The position numbers and the translations under genes were made by a program. The notes beneath the pieces were generated by a model. It searched no databases and was not told the DNA's origin. It worked only from the letters and a program-made list of their open reading frames with translations. DNA of 64,000 nucleotides from Xestospongia muta (lineage: Eukaryota > Porifera > Demospongiae > Haplosclerida > Petrosiidae): NCBI GenBank assembly GCA_963693285.1, contig OY848924.1, forward strand, positions 7,047,400-7,111,399, given 5' to 3'. Positions within the stretch are counted from its first letter, which is position 1; every line of letters starts with the position of its first letter. Shown piece by piece: positions 23,379 through 36,466 of the stretch.

Positions 23379-25323
23379 ATGAAGCTACTTCTGTTTGCAG
23401 TGGTGTTCTATTGGGCTGTTACTGTCAAAGCTCAGGACTGTACAGCTCTAGCTAATGCTGGTAACTGTGACTTCTATACTCAGTGTGTAGAGGCAAGATT
23501 TCAATGTGGTACTAATGGATATCCTCTTGTCTATGGTAACAGATACTGTCGTCAATTTGGAGATAAGAGAAGCTGTTTTACATCTGCAGTAAGTAATTAA
23601 GCATTCTTCTTCTAGAAATTACCTATTTTAATTATCTACATTGTATAGGGTCAAACTTGGATTGATAATGTAAGAATTTGTCTTATGAGGGCTATTCTGA
23701 ACAGTAATGTCTACAACTCAAATGGAACGTGCAGTGAATTACAGGCAGTGGCATTTGACAGTCATCCATCTTGCTATACTGATAATGGATTCTGTACTGA
23801 CATTCTTCTGAGTGCTACCAACTTATACTGTCTGGCTGTTGAAGTCTATCAATGGAGTGATTTCTTCAACAAACAAGCAATTCAACAAGTACACTAAATT
23901 AAAATGTATTCAAAGATATTTCCTATATTATTGCTTCCCTATAGGTTTATGACACAGCAACTACATGTACCAAGCAGGCAGCTGATAGTTTCTTGTCTTT
24001 TGTGGATGGTTGGATATCAAATGCTCTACAACTTGTCACACGTGAATTCCTTCAAACTTTGAAAGAGCTTCTTGGAGGTTAGCATGTATGCACAGTACAA
24101 ATGTTAATTTTTACAATCATGTACACATCTATTTTATATAGGTTGCAAATCTGGTCTTGATATTATCTTTGTGTTGGATGCTTCTGGAAGTATTCGTAGC
24201 TCAAACTTTGTAACAATGAAGAATTTTGTTAAAAGTGTCATTTCCAACTTTGAAATTGGGGCTGACAAAACATGTGTTGGAGTTATAAGATTTGCAAGTT
24301 CAGCTTCTATTGTGATTCCACTTGGTTCAATTAACAATGCTTCACAGCTAAATACTTCTATTACTAATATTAGTTATACCGGTGGAGGAACAGCTACACA
24401 TTTAGCTTTAAATCTCTTAATAACTGCCTTTAATAATTCTCGTACAAGTCAAGGAGTCCCTCGAGTAGCTATAGTTTTTACTGATGGTAGATCCAAATCG
24501 TCAAGTTTAACTGCTCAAGCTGCACAGTTAGTTCATGATACTGGTATAGTAGTATACTCATTTGGTATTGGAAGTGGTATTGACACTACTGAACTCAATA
24601 CTACAGCTTCTAGTTCAAGAAATGTTTTTCTCATTTCAAACTTTTCTCCCACTCAATTTGCTGCCAAACTGCTCCCACTACAAACATCAGCTTGTACAAG
24701 TAAGTATATTACATTTTATTAATAGAATGAACTTTGTATGTTCTCTATCTCAAATAGCTCCAGCCATTGCTTCTATAAGTGATCCATTGGAAACAAGTCT
24801 TGGGATGGATGAAGCTCGTTTGCTCCGGTATCCCTTCCCTGATGAAGGCATTACATTAAAAATTGATAATACTATAGGACAAGTACAGGTGCAAGGATCA
24901 TTCACAATACGAAACCCTACTTCGTTAACAGCTGATTTCTCCATTCAAAGTACAAGTACTGGAATAGATTACTTTATAAGTCCTGACTTATATCACTCAT
25001 CTACTGGTGGTATGCAAACAAGTCACCGACGTCATCAAACTGGTTCACTGTCCAACACTACAGCTAATGTCTACTTGTCTATTGTGGGCCTACTTAATAA
25101 CAATACGTTCACTCTAAATACAACATATGGAGATACAACATATGGAGATACAACTAGTGCAGGTAATACACATAAATGTATAACATAGTAGTTTTCCTAA
25201 TGTCTTTATTCTGATCAATTATTGAAACTCTTACTCAATTTTATAGCTTTAGGAATGAAGACAATTTATCACATTCCACTCATTGCTGTTTTCTTTGCCT
25301 TGCTAGCTACCTTAATGCAATGA
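23379..25323 (+). CDS. vWA gene E
   Basis: Exons 23379-23588, 23649-23888, 23945-24077, 24142-24699, 24758-25162, 25247-25323; about 540 aa. The vWA belongs to the first variant class (GGGTATHLALNLL, NNSRTSQGVPRVA) with GIDTTELN. MIDAS residues are complete (DASGS, FTDGRS), although the DASGSIRSS loop has Arg where most have Gly. The furin site is eroded to SHRRHQTG (coded by 25021-25044), which no longer fits R-X-X-R, so this member should stay uncut. The stalk has two YGDTT units. Exons 1-3 and their introns are nearly identical to those of gene G. Confidence 0.87.
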
Positions 25324-26029
25324 AACTAGCTCAGTATACTAATGATTGTGCTGCCAATAGTTACTAAATAGTTGTTGAACTTTATATACTTGTTACTTAC
25401 CTAGCTTTTGTTATTACAATACTATATTGTGTTTATTAAATATAGTAAGTTTTTGATACAGTGTTAGTTATAGTAGTTTTTGTTACTACATATTTACTTC
25501 AAAAATAAATATTCTTTAACTTTGTATCAACATACCAACAAACTACTCAGCCAGTAATAACTCTACATTACATAGTAATTCATCCATGTAAGCTATAAAT
25601 TAGTTATTAAAATGACATATTACTTTCTACAGTGATATCACAGTTCTTATAAACTATTAACGTGAATTACTTACTATAGACTTCATGGAATCTAGAGTTC
25701 ATGTGAATTACTATAGAATTTCTTGCATTGTAAAAGTACAACATACAAACAAATTACTCCATGAATAATTCACAATAATTCTATATTCCATAGTTATCCA
25801 TTCATTTAAGCTACAAATTAATTGTTAAAATGACATATTAATTTTTATAGTGATATCCTAGTTCTTATAGGGTCAACAAAAAAATTCCTATTTTAAAATA
25901 AATACTATTGCAACTATTTAAGTTCTATGTTAGTAAAGAACTTAAATATATTATTAAATGGTATTATAAAAATATTTAAAGATATTGTTTGTACCTTCTA
26001 AACATAATGTCCAACTTGTCTAAAGTCCT
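25324..26029. other. Gene E 3' flank
   Basis: Closely matches the region after gene C (16634-17336), including the paired dyad motifs near 25540-25830. No exon is found. Confidence 0.5.
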
Positions 26030-27130
26030 CAATCTTTCTCTTTTTTGATTGATGATGTTCATAACGTATTTCAAAAGGATCTAACACATAACAGAACATT
26101 AGATGTTACTCATTCATCCATCCAACCATCCATACATTCATCCATCTGTGCATTAATCCATTCCTCCATCTATCAATCCATTCATTAATCATCCATCAAA
26201 CTTACCACTGGATGGGCGGGTCAAAAGACATTTATAAGAGCCACCTAATTTATGATCACTTTTAATGAGAGGAGACACTTGATCTGAAGGTAAAGAGGTG
26301 TGGTCATCAGAACGAGATAAAGGAAGTTCTAAACTGTCTAACATACAATGAATCATAGTAGCACTAAAAGAGGAAGTAAACAATTAACTTATTATCTAGA
26401 AAATAACAAATTACTTTATCATTTGTCTTGTCCATAACTGTTGAAAATGTTTAAGTACATTTCTATAAGAATCTAGAAATAATACAATGATTAGTGACAT
26501 ACTAATGATCCATTATATTTCAATTTAATTTAAGTATATATACACTTATATTGCCATAGCAACAGTAATAACTGAGTATCAAGTATGCAATAATATTATT
26601 CTTACATTCATCAACTTCCCATTTAATGTCTTCATATCCACAGTCATATAAAATTAAAGGATAATCTATAAAATTATTAACAGTAATAAGTTATTAAATG
26701 TTAGATTATTAATAAGTTATTAAAACAGGTGTTCAATTATAATTACCTGATGCCATACAATATTGAGGTTTTTGAGGACATTTTTCTACATTTAACATAT
26801 GATCAATAACCTAATGATACAATGACACTATCTTAATGTGACTTAGAGACCTCAATGGGAATTACCTCGGGTTGTTCGAGACCACTCCCTATGAGAAATA
26901 GGATACTGGCCATACATCGTACTTGATGCCATAAGAATGCCTGTCCAGTAATAGTTACCTCATTAAGTTCAGAGGGTGAAGGAGGACTAAAGAAAAGAGA
27001 GAGTACATCAATGCCACATGTAGTGAGGTAAGAAATAACAAGTACATTAATTTGGATCTATTTTTCATCCATTTTTCTTTTCATCATCCAAGGGGTTCAC
27101 AATAAAATCGAACATTCTCCTTTTAAAATT
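26030..27130 (-). pseudogene. PUS3 fragment 2 (exons 14 to 8, truncated)
   Basis: Minus-strand exons in normal order: 14 (from 26030), 13 (near 26217-26374), 12 (26420-26480), 11 ([15 protein letters not shown], 26610-26670), 10 (26750-26815), 9 ([17 protein letters not shown], 26865-26990) and part of 8 (27070-27125). Everything upstream, including the catalytic GRTDKGVSA exon, is missing. Exon 14 has lost one base just before its stop. The break near 27050 is shared with fragment 4, so the two descend from one duplication. Confidence 0.85.
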
Positions 27131-28194
27131 TATTAACAATACAAATGGCTTAATTCAACAAATATGATAGTTTGCAGAATCTTTTGAAATCATGTACTCA
27201 CACAACTTCTTAACAGAAAAATATATAATATATTGTGGTTTTATACTTCTAAACTCTTTGTACACAAATTTAAATTTAAAACTTAAATTTAAAACAAATG
27301 AATAAATTGAAAAGACTTATCCCTAAATACTATGACTAAAACAACTGTCATCACAAAACAATTACAATATTTATCAGAATATTTGAGATGGAATTCATGG
27401 ATGATCATAAGTATTCATGTTATGAATAATTTGTGTCATAATTGAGCAGAAATAATGTTTAGGTTTTAGTATCAGGGTGGGTTCTAGGAACAGTATTTAG
27501 ATTAACAAATAAGTATTTGTGTCATGAATACTGATTGTATTCAGATTATGAGGGATGATCCATGCCTAAATTAAACAATACTCATTAATCTAAGTACTGT
27601 TCCTAGAACCCACCCTAATACTAAAACCTAAAGTGTGGTATTAAGTATGCATTCTACTCAATTATGGCATTAATTATCTCGAATATCAGAAACTCCTAAA
27701 TCAAATGAACATCTGAATATCCGTGACTTGATACTCAGGCATGAGAGTGAATACTCATGGTTGTTTACCAGTATCCAACAGATAGATATTATATGTGCTA
27801 AGTAAACTGACTGTAGGAGTTGTCTAACTTGGTTGATAATAATTGACAACTATAAGATTTCCTTGTACCAAAAGACCAGGAATTACAATCGTTATATCAA
27901 CCAAACTAGACAACTTCTGTCAGTTTACTTAGCATACATTGTGTTATCTAAGACTTATATAATCCATTTATAACAATATTAAGAAAACTGATGAATATTA
28001 CAATTTATTAAGTAGGCTATAGCACTACCTATACTAGCTAATGTAAGTTAACTGAATGAGGAACATAACTCCACTCCTTTTCATTGTTACATGTAGGACA
28101 ATAATGGCTTTGACAATTAAGTGTTGCAGAGTACTTGGAATTCTAGCTATTTGACATGAATAATATTTCCAATTCATATAGAGCATACAAACGA
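27131..28194. other. Intergenic block with hairpin copy 2
   Basis: 27395-28500 is repeated as 28835-29830, a local tandem duplication of about 1.4 kb. Hairpin copy 2 lies at 27797-27945. No exon is present. Confidence 0.6.
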
Positions 28195-28735
28195 ATTCTG
28201 ATCTCACCTTATTTATTAGAGCTGCTCTAGATAGAATAGTATGCTTCCTGGGTTGCTAATGTATAGATTATAAATAGACGCTAAATACCTTCAAATTCAA
28301 ACAATCTTAATTAATTTACCTCTTTCAAATAATATGTCAATTCCAGTTTGTATCAGCTAGTTTTCTGGAAATACAAGGCTACTGTATACATTAATGGTTA
28401 GATTATATACATTCTGAACATCATACACAAAATACAACCAATAAAGATTAATATATGCTAAAAACTACTTCAATGTACACATGTAAAAAAAGCTACAAAC
28501 ACTTCTGTCACCATATTGGTGGAAGAGTGGTTTCTATTTACTTAATTAAGTCATCCCATATAAGGTATGTATATGTTATGTGTGTCATATTCATAGCATG
28601 TATATAAAAACTATGCCATGAGGTGAGTCTAAATTTAATAATAAAGTTAGGCATTAACATATAGCCAGTCCAGAACAGGCATTCAAAGCTATTAGAATAC
28701 ATAGAGTACTACTACAAGGAACCCTTTTTCAAATC
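28195..28735 (+). promoter_or_regulatory. Orphan vWA-gene upstream module without a gene
   Basis: This matches the upstream modules of genes C, E, F, G and I, including CCAGTCCAGAACAGGC and a TATA-like stretch (AATACATAGAG), right up to CCTTTTTCAAA. At 28732, where ATG should follow, the sequence jumps to TCATTATATTTCAATTTAAT, which belongs between PUS3 exons (26513). The gene body and most of a PUS3 copy have been deleted cleanly, leaving a promoter facing nothing. Confidence 0.75.
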
Positions 28736-30178
28736 ATTATATTTCAATTTAATTTAAGCACGCATACACCTATCTTGCCATAGCAACAGTAATAACTGAG
28801 TATCAAGTATGCAATAATATTATACTTACATTCATGGATGATCATAAGTATTCACGTTATGAATACTGATTGTATTCAGATTATGAGGGATGATCCATGC
28901 CTAAATTAAACAATACTCATTAATCTAAGTACTGTTCGTAGAGCCCACCCTAATATTAAAACCTAGAGCGTGGTATTAAGTATGCATTCTACTCAATTAT
29001 GGCACTAATTACCTCTAATATCAGAAACTCCTAAATCAAATGAACATCTGAATATCCGTGACTTGATACTCAGGTATGAGAGTGGATACTCATGGTTGTT
29101 TACCAGTATCCAACAGATAGATATTATATGTGCTAAGTAAACTGACTGTAGGAGTTGTCTAACTTGGTTGATAATAATTGACAACTATAAGATTTCCTTA
29201 TACCAAAAGACCAGGAATTACATTTGTTATATCAACCAAACTAGACAACTTCTACTGTCAGTTTACTTAGCATACATTGTTTTATCTAAGACTTATATAA
29301 TCCATTTATAACAATATTAAGAAAACTGATGAATATTACAATTTATTAAGTAGGCTATAGCACTACCTATACTAGCTAATGTAAGTTAACTGAATGAGGA
29401 ACATAACTCCACTCCTTTTCATTGTTGCATGTAGGACAATAATGGCTTTGATAATTAAGTGTTGCAGAGTACTTAGAATACTAGCTATTTGACATGAATA
29501 ATATTTCCAATTCATATAGAGCATATAAATGGATTCTGATCTCACCTTATTTATTAGAGCTGCTCTAGATAGAATAGTATGCTTCCTGGGTTGCTAATAT
29601 ATGGATTATAAATAGATGCTAAATACCTTCAAATTCAAACAATCTTAATTAATTTACCTCTTTCAAATAATATGTCAATTCCAGTTTGTATCAGCTAGTT
29701 TTCTGGAAATACAAGGCTACTGTATACATTAATGGTTAGATTATATACCTTCTGAACACCATACACAAAATACAACCAATAAAGATTAATATATGCTAAA
29801 ACATCTTCAATGTACACATGTAAAAAAGCTACAAATACTTCTGTCACCATAATTTCAAATATTTTCAAAATTTGCTTCGATAAGACACATCAATATGTAA
29901 AATTTTGATTTTACTTGGTTCATTAACAAGGTTACAAACACTTCTATCACCATATTGGTGGAAGAGTGGTTTCTATTCACTTTATTAGGTCATCCCATAT
30001 AAGGTATGTATATGTTATGCTTGTCATATTCATAGCATGTATATAAAAACTATACTATGCCATGAGGTGAGTCTAAATTTAATAATAACGTTAGGCATTA
30101 ACATATAGCCAGTCCAGAACAGCCATTCAAAGCTATTAGAATATATAGAGTACTATTACAAGGAACTCCTTTTTCAAC
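28736..30178 (+). promoter_or_regulatory. Second copy of the 1.4-kb block and gene F upstream module
   Basis: 28736-28830 is a PUS3 intron scrap (like 26513-26605), 28835-29525 repeats 27395-28195 with hairpin copy 3 at 29128-29277, and 29525-30178 is the gene F promoter module. ATATATAGAG (30141-30150) lies 28-37 bases before the ATG. Confidence 0.65.
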
Positions 30179-32132
30179 ATGAAGCTACTCCTGTTTGTAG
30201 TGGTGTTCCATTGGGCTGTTACTGTCAAAGCTCAGGACTGTACAGCTCTAGCTAATGCTGGTAACTGTGACTTCTACACTCAGTGTGTAGAGGCAAGATT
30301 TCAATGTGGTACTAATGGATATCCTCTTGCCTATGGTAATAGGTACTGTCGTCAATTTGGAGATAAGAGAAGCTGTTTTACATCTGCAGTAAGTTATTAA
30401 GCATTCTTCTTCCAGAAATTAACTATTTTAATTATCTACATTATATAGGGTCAAACTTGGATTGACAATGTAAGAATTTGTCTTATGAGGGATATCCTGA
30501 ACAGCAATGTCTACAACTCAAATGGAACGTGCAGTGAATTACAGACAGTGGCATTTGACAGTCATCCATCTTGTTATACTGATAATGGATTCTGTACTGA
30601 CATTCTTCTAAATGTTACCAACTTGTACTGTCTGGGTTTTGAAGTCTATCGATGGAGTGATTTCTTCAACAAACAAGCAATTCAACAAGTACACTAAATT
30701 AAAATGTATTTAAAGATATTTTTATATTATTGCTTCCCTATAGGTTTATGAGACAGCAACTACATGTACCAAGCAGACAGCTGATAGTTTCTTGTCTTTT
30801 GTGGATGGTTGGATATCAAATGCTCTACAACTTGTTACTCGTGAACTCCTTCAAACATTGAAAGAGATTCTCGGAGGTACAATTATGTATGTACTTGCTT
30901 GATATTAGTGTAAATATATAGGTTGTACATCTGGCCTTGATATTATTTTCATATTGGATGCTTCTGGAAGTGTTGAGTTTACCAACTTTGTAACAATGAA
31001 GAACTTTGTTAATAACATCATTTCCAACTTTGAAATTGGGGCTGACAAAACACGTGTTGGAGTTATAAGATTTTCAGATTCAGCTTCTATTGTGATTCCA
31101 CTTGGTTCGATTAACAATGCCACAGTCTTGAACACTTCTGTTAGCAATATTTCCTACACTAGAGGTTACACATATACAAATTTAGCTTTAAATCTTCTAC
31201 ATACAGCATTCAATAATTCTCGTACAAGTCAAGGAATCCCTCGAGTAGCTATAGTTCTTACCGATGGTCAATCCACGTCACCACGTTCAACTGCTCGAGC
31301 TGCACAGTTAGTTCATGATGCTGGTATAGTGGTGTACTCATTTGGTATTGGAAGTGGTATTGACACTACTGAACTCAATACTATAGCTTCTAGTTCAAGA
31401 AATGTTTTTTTCATTTCAAACTTTTCTCCTGCTCAATTTGCTGCCAAACTGCTCCCACTACAAACATCAGCTTGTACAAGTGAGTATATTACATTTTATT
31501 AATAGACTGAACTTTGTATGTTCTCTATCTCAAATAGCTCCAGCCATTGCTTCTATAAGTGATCCATTGGAGACAAGTCTTGGGATGAATGAATCTCGTT
31601 TGCTCCAGTATCCCTTCCCTGATGAAGGCATTACATTAAAAATTGATATTACTATAGGACAAGTACAGGTCCAAGGATCATTCACAATACGAAACCCTAC
31701 TTCATTAACAGCTGATTTCTCCATTCAAAGTACAAGTACTGGAATAGATTACTTTATAAGTCCTGACTTATATCAGTCATCTACCGGTGGTATGCAAACA
31801 AGTCGTCGACGTCGTCAAACTGGTTCAAAGTCCAACACTACAGCTAATGTCTACTTGTCTATTGTGGGCCTACTTAATAACAACACATTCTCCCTAAATA
31901 CAACATTTGGAGATACAACATATGGAGATACAACACATGGATATACAACACATGGAGATACAACTAGTGCAGGTAAAACACATAAATGTATATCATAGTA
32001 GTTTTCCTAATGTCTTTATTCTGATCAATTATTGAAACTCTTATTCATTTCATAGCTTTAGGAATGAAGATGATTTATCACATTCCACTCTTTGCTGTTC
32101 TCTTTGTCTTGCTAGCTACATTATTGCAATAA
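30179..32132 (+). CDS. vWA gene F: longest YGDTT stalk
   Basis: Exons 30179-30388, 30449-30688, 30744-30876, 30922-31479, 31538-31972, 32056-32132; about 550 aa. The vWA is second class (RGYTYTNLALNLL) with the FSDSAS variant shared with D and H; MIDAS is complete (DASGS, LTDGQS). Intron 3 is only 45 bases and differs from most copies but matches gene H, so F and H exons 3-4 share descent. SRRRRQTG is present at about 31801-31824. Exon 5 has four 15-base stalk units (FGDTT, YGDTT, HGYTT, HGDTT), the most in the array. The tail ends LLATLLQ. Confidence 0.87.
31906..31965 (+). repeat. 15-bp coding minisatellite in gene F stalk
   Basis: Four tandem units of the type (T/C)ATGGAGATACAACA encode YGDTT-like residues. 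Genes C, D, H and I have one unit and A and E have two, so stalk length varies between loci by whole codon units. Confidence 0.85.
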
Positions 32133-32960
32133 AACTAGCTCATTATAGTAAAGACTATACAGGTAATAGTTGCTGAACTATAGTTGTTAACCTAGGTTTG
32201 TTAGTGCAATATTATATTGTGCCATTATTTACAGACAAGTTATTTGACACAGTGTTAGTTTTGGCTTTAGTACTTTTTTGTTGCTGCAATTTTACCTTAA
32301 AAATAAATATTCTTTAATCTTATATCATGTTTAAATAAAGTGAACTTTATTTTCCTCAACGAATAACATTTAAACATCCTGTGAGTCCCACAAACATAAC
32401 AATACACAACATAAATAGTTTAAAAGAGTCCGATGGGACTTCTGACTGGGATTTCTCCAATGAATATTGAATATTGTTACAACTATATTATATTGCTTAT
32501 AGTCTATTACAGTTATAACACTAACAGTGTTAGTTATTTAAAAAGACATGAAAATGAAGTCTCAATATGACATTTAAATGGTCAGTGTATGATAGAATTT
32601 ACCAGTAGATGTAGTATAGTATGTACACACATGTATAGTACAGATTGACAAAGTAATGTTAGTTTTCCTTCAAAATAAACATTTCTAGTCTACATTTATT
32701 TCATGACATGAGTTAAATACAAAAGTTTGATCTCAAAATATAAAAATCAACTATCTGTATGGTTCACAGATAGTTGATATATAGTTATTATGATATTGAC
32801 ATATAGTTCAAGGGTCAACAAAAGAATTCCATTTTAAAATAAATACTATTGCAACCATTTATGTTCTATATTAGTGATGAACTTAAATATATTATTAAAT
32901 CGTGTTATAAAAATATTTAAAGATATTGTTTGTACCTTGTAAACATAATGTCCAACTTGT
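32133..32960. other. Gene F 3' flank
   Basis: Matches the region after gene H (41911-42709). It contains the segment also present at 21390-21800. No coding feature is seen. Confidence 0.5.
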
Positions 32961-35150
32961 CTAAATCTCCTCAATCTTTCTCTTTTTTGATTGATGATGT
33001 TCATAACGTATTTCAAAAGGATCTACCACATAACAGAACATTAGATGTTACTTAATCATCCATCCAACCATCCATACATTTATCCATCTGTCCATTAATC
33101 CATTCATCCATCTATCAATCCATTCATTAATTCATCCATTAAACTTACCACTGGATGGGCGGGTCAAAAGACATTTATAAGAACCACCTAATTTATGATC
33201 ACTTTTAATGAGAGGAGACACTTGATCTGAAGGTAAAGAGGTGTGGTCATCAGAACAAGATAAAGGAAGTTCTAAACTGTCTAATATACAACAAATCATA
33301 GTAGCACTAAAAGAGGAAGTAAACAATTAACTTATTATCTAGAAAATAATAAAATTACTTTATCATTTGTCTTGTCCATAAATGTTGGAAATGTTTAAGT
33401 ACATTTCTATAAGAATCTAGAAATAATACAATGATTAGTGAGATAATAATGATACATTATATTTAATTTAATTTAAGTACATATACACTTATATTGCCAT
33501 AGCAACAGTAATAACTGAGTATCAAGTATACAATAATATTATACTTACATTCATCAACTTCCCATTTAATGTCTTCATATCCACAGTCATATAAAATTAA
33601 AGGATAATCTATAAAATTATTAACAGTAATAAGTTATTAAATGTTAGATTATTAATAAGTTATTAAAACAGGTGTTAAATTACCATTACCTGATGCCATA
33701 CCATATTGAGGTTTTCGAGGGCATTTTTCTACGTCTAACATATGATCAATAACCTAATCATACAATGACACTATCTTAATGTGACTTAGAGACCTCAATG
33801 AGGATTACCTCAGGTTGTTCGAGACCACTCCCTATGAGAAATAGGATACTGGTCATACATCGTACTTGATGCCATAAGAATGCTTGTCCAGTAATAATTA
33901 GTTCATTAAGTTGATAGGGTGAGAAAGGACTAAAGAAAAGAGAGAGTACATCAATGGTATATGTAGTGAGGTAAGAAATAACAAGTATATTAATTTTAAA
34001 TCCTATTTAATCCACTATCTATTACTACCTATCATCATCCAAGGGGTTCACAGTAAAATTAAATATCCTTCTTTTAAAATTTGTAACACCGCCTGCAATA
34101 TCCATCTGTGTTGGACAATGAGACGAAGATGTAGATAACATTACACATATGAATTGAGCTTCATACTTTGCAGAAATTTCTGAAATCATGCTCTCCAACA
34201 AACTTCTTAGCAGCTGTCCTCATCAACTAATCATAAATAATTACATTAGAATAATTATATAATTATAATATTAATAGTTTTCTACCTCTAGATTCATTGT
34301 ACCAAGAGGAAAGAAATACTTGTAAACTCTCTGTACACAACTAAATCTAACCAATAAAACTGTTGTAAAGACTCATTCTATCTACTCAAACAAATGCTAT
34401 TATAATTAACTATCAGTATCAAGAGACGCTCCATGAGATGGATACAATTGAATACTGTATCAGTATTCATCTCAGTACGAAATGTATGTTCCAATACACT
34501 TCTATTATAACATGTATTAACTATAACCACACCCATACCTGGCACTGAAATCTTTTTCCACAGGTGCCCAAGCTAGTATACGAATATCGTCAGGTAGAAC
34601 TCTATTTAAAATTTGCATGTATGAAATCTCAATAGATTTATCACCTAATAAAAATTATAGTAAAAGCTAAGAGATATGAACAACAAAGAAAAAAAAAGAA
34701 AAAAAAAAGAAAAAAAAGGAAGAGAATTTACCACTTCTTTCTTGTGCTTTGCTCTCCTCTGTTGTTATTACTCCTGGTCCTGATAATAATAAAGCTGAAC
34801 GAACATGAAGTGAAATAACCTATAATAAAGACAAGAACAGCATCTTGCTCTATATCTGCCATGTTTATTGATCAATTAAGAATTGAGATGTATCTTTATT
34901 ATTAATTTGTCCATCCATCTGTCAGTATGATTGACTGTCTGTTTGTCTGTCCATCCATCCATCTGTCCATAATATCTATACCTGTCCTAATGCAGATACT
35001 CCTTTGTCTGTCCTTCCATTTCTTGAATAATTACATTGTTGAGGATCTTCAATGAGTTTTGTCTTCAACAAACATTCAAATAGCTGACTCTATAAGAATG
35101 TATCATATTCTAAATACATGGACAGAATTGATTAAAGCCATTATTAAATG
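32961..35150 (-). pseudogene. PUS3 fragment 3 (exons 14 to 3, lacks N-terminus)
   Basis: The most complete partial copy. On the minus strand it has exon 14 (32961-33022), 13, 12, 11, 10, 9, 8, 7, 6, 5 ([20 protein letters not shown]), 4 ([11 protein letters not shown]) and 3 with the catalytic motif [12 protein letters not shown] (to 35089). The duplication border lies near 35150, so exons 1 and 2, the start codon and the promoter are missing. An A-rich tract (34682-34722) has expanded in intron 4. The exons I read have no obvious stops, so truncation is recent or an unknown upstream exon is used; pseudogene is the likelier reading. Confidence 0.82.
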
Positions 35151-35634
35151 AATATCTGAATATCCGTGACTTGATAATCAGGCATTAGAGTGGATACTCA
35201 TGGTTGTTTACCAGTATCCAACAGATAAATACATGATGTGTGCTAAGTGAACTGAGTGTAGGAGTTGTCTAACTTGGCTGATATAATTGACAACTTCAAC
35301 AATTCCTTGTAGCAAAAGACCAGGATTTACAATTGTTATATCAACCAAACTAGACAACATCTACTATCAGTTTACTTAGCACACATCATGTTATTCAGGA
35401 CTTATGTAATCCAAAGAAAAGTGATGTATATTACAATTTATTAGGTAGGCTATAGCACTACCTATACTAGCTAATGTAAGTTAACTAAATAAGGAACATA
35501 AGTCTACTCCTTTTCATTGTTGCATGTAGGACAATAATGGCTTTGATAATTAAGTGTTGCAGAGTACTTGGAATGCTAGGTATTTGACAAGAATAATATT
35601 TCCAATTCACATAGAACATACAAATGGATTCTGA
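35151..35634. repeat. Junction block with hairpin copy 4
   Basis: Immediately after the PUS3 truncation the sequence joins the block also seen at 22070-22530. The fold-back element occupies about 35233-35392. There is no gene. Confidence 0.6.
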
Positions 35635-36466
35635 TTTACCATATTTATTAGAGCTGCTCTAGATAGAATAGTATGCTTCCTGGGTTGCTAATCTATTGAT
35701 TAGAAATAGACATTAAATACCTTCAAATTCAAACAATCTTAATTAATTTACCTCTTTCAAATAATATGTCAATTCCAGTTTGTATCAGCTAGTTTTCTGG
35801 AAATACAAGGCTACTGTATACATTAATAGTTAGATTATATACATTCTGAACACCATACACAAAATACAACCAATAAAGATTAATACATGCTAAAACTACT
35901 TCAATGTACACATGTAAAGAAATGGTGGCTATCTGGGAGGCTACTTCCCAGCTCTGTAAGAATCACTAGGTTTATTGTTACAGTGATCCAAAGATGAATA
36001 TCTTGTGTAAGATCATAACAGTCTTAAAAGCCTTCTAATGTTATAGTAATCACAGTTTAAATGAAATAATAATAAGACCTAAAGAAGGACAGAAAGAAGA
36101 TAAAGAACTCTGTACCATCCCAGTGCTATTGCCTCCTTATAAGGTTTTACAACTTCAAAATTTGATTAGATAAGACACATTAACATGTAACATTTTGATT
36201 TCACTTGGCTCATTAACAAGGTTACAAACACTTTTATCACCATATTGGTGGAGGAGTAGTTTCTATTCACTTAATTAATTCATCCCATATAAGGTATGCA
36301 TATGTTATGGGGGTCATATTCATAGCGTGTATATAAAACTATGCTATTATGTGGGATGAGTCTAAATTTAATAATAAAGTTAGGCAATAACATATAGCCA
36401 GTCCAGAACAGCCATTCAAAGCTATTAGTATATATAGAGTACCATTACAAGAAACTCTTTTTCAAC
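35635..36466 (+). promoter_or_regulatory. Upstream module of gene G
   Basis: Nearly identical to the gene E module in its last 200 bases (including GGGGGTCATATTCATAGCG), with TATATATAGAG at 36429-36439 before the ATG. It supports transcription of gene G from an E-type promoter. Confidence 0.6.

Noticed and set aside
32961..35150. PUS3 fragment 3 as a second working gene
   Set aside because: The duplication border removes exons 1-2, the start codon and the promoter; no replacement exon is seen upstream.
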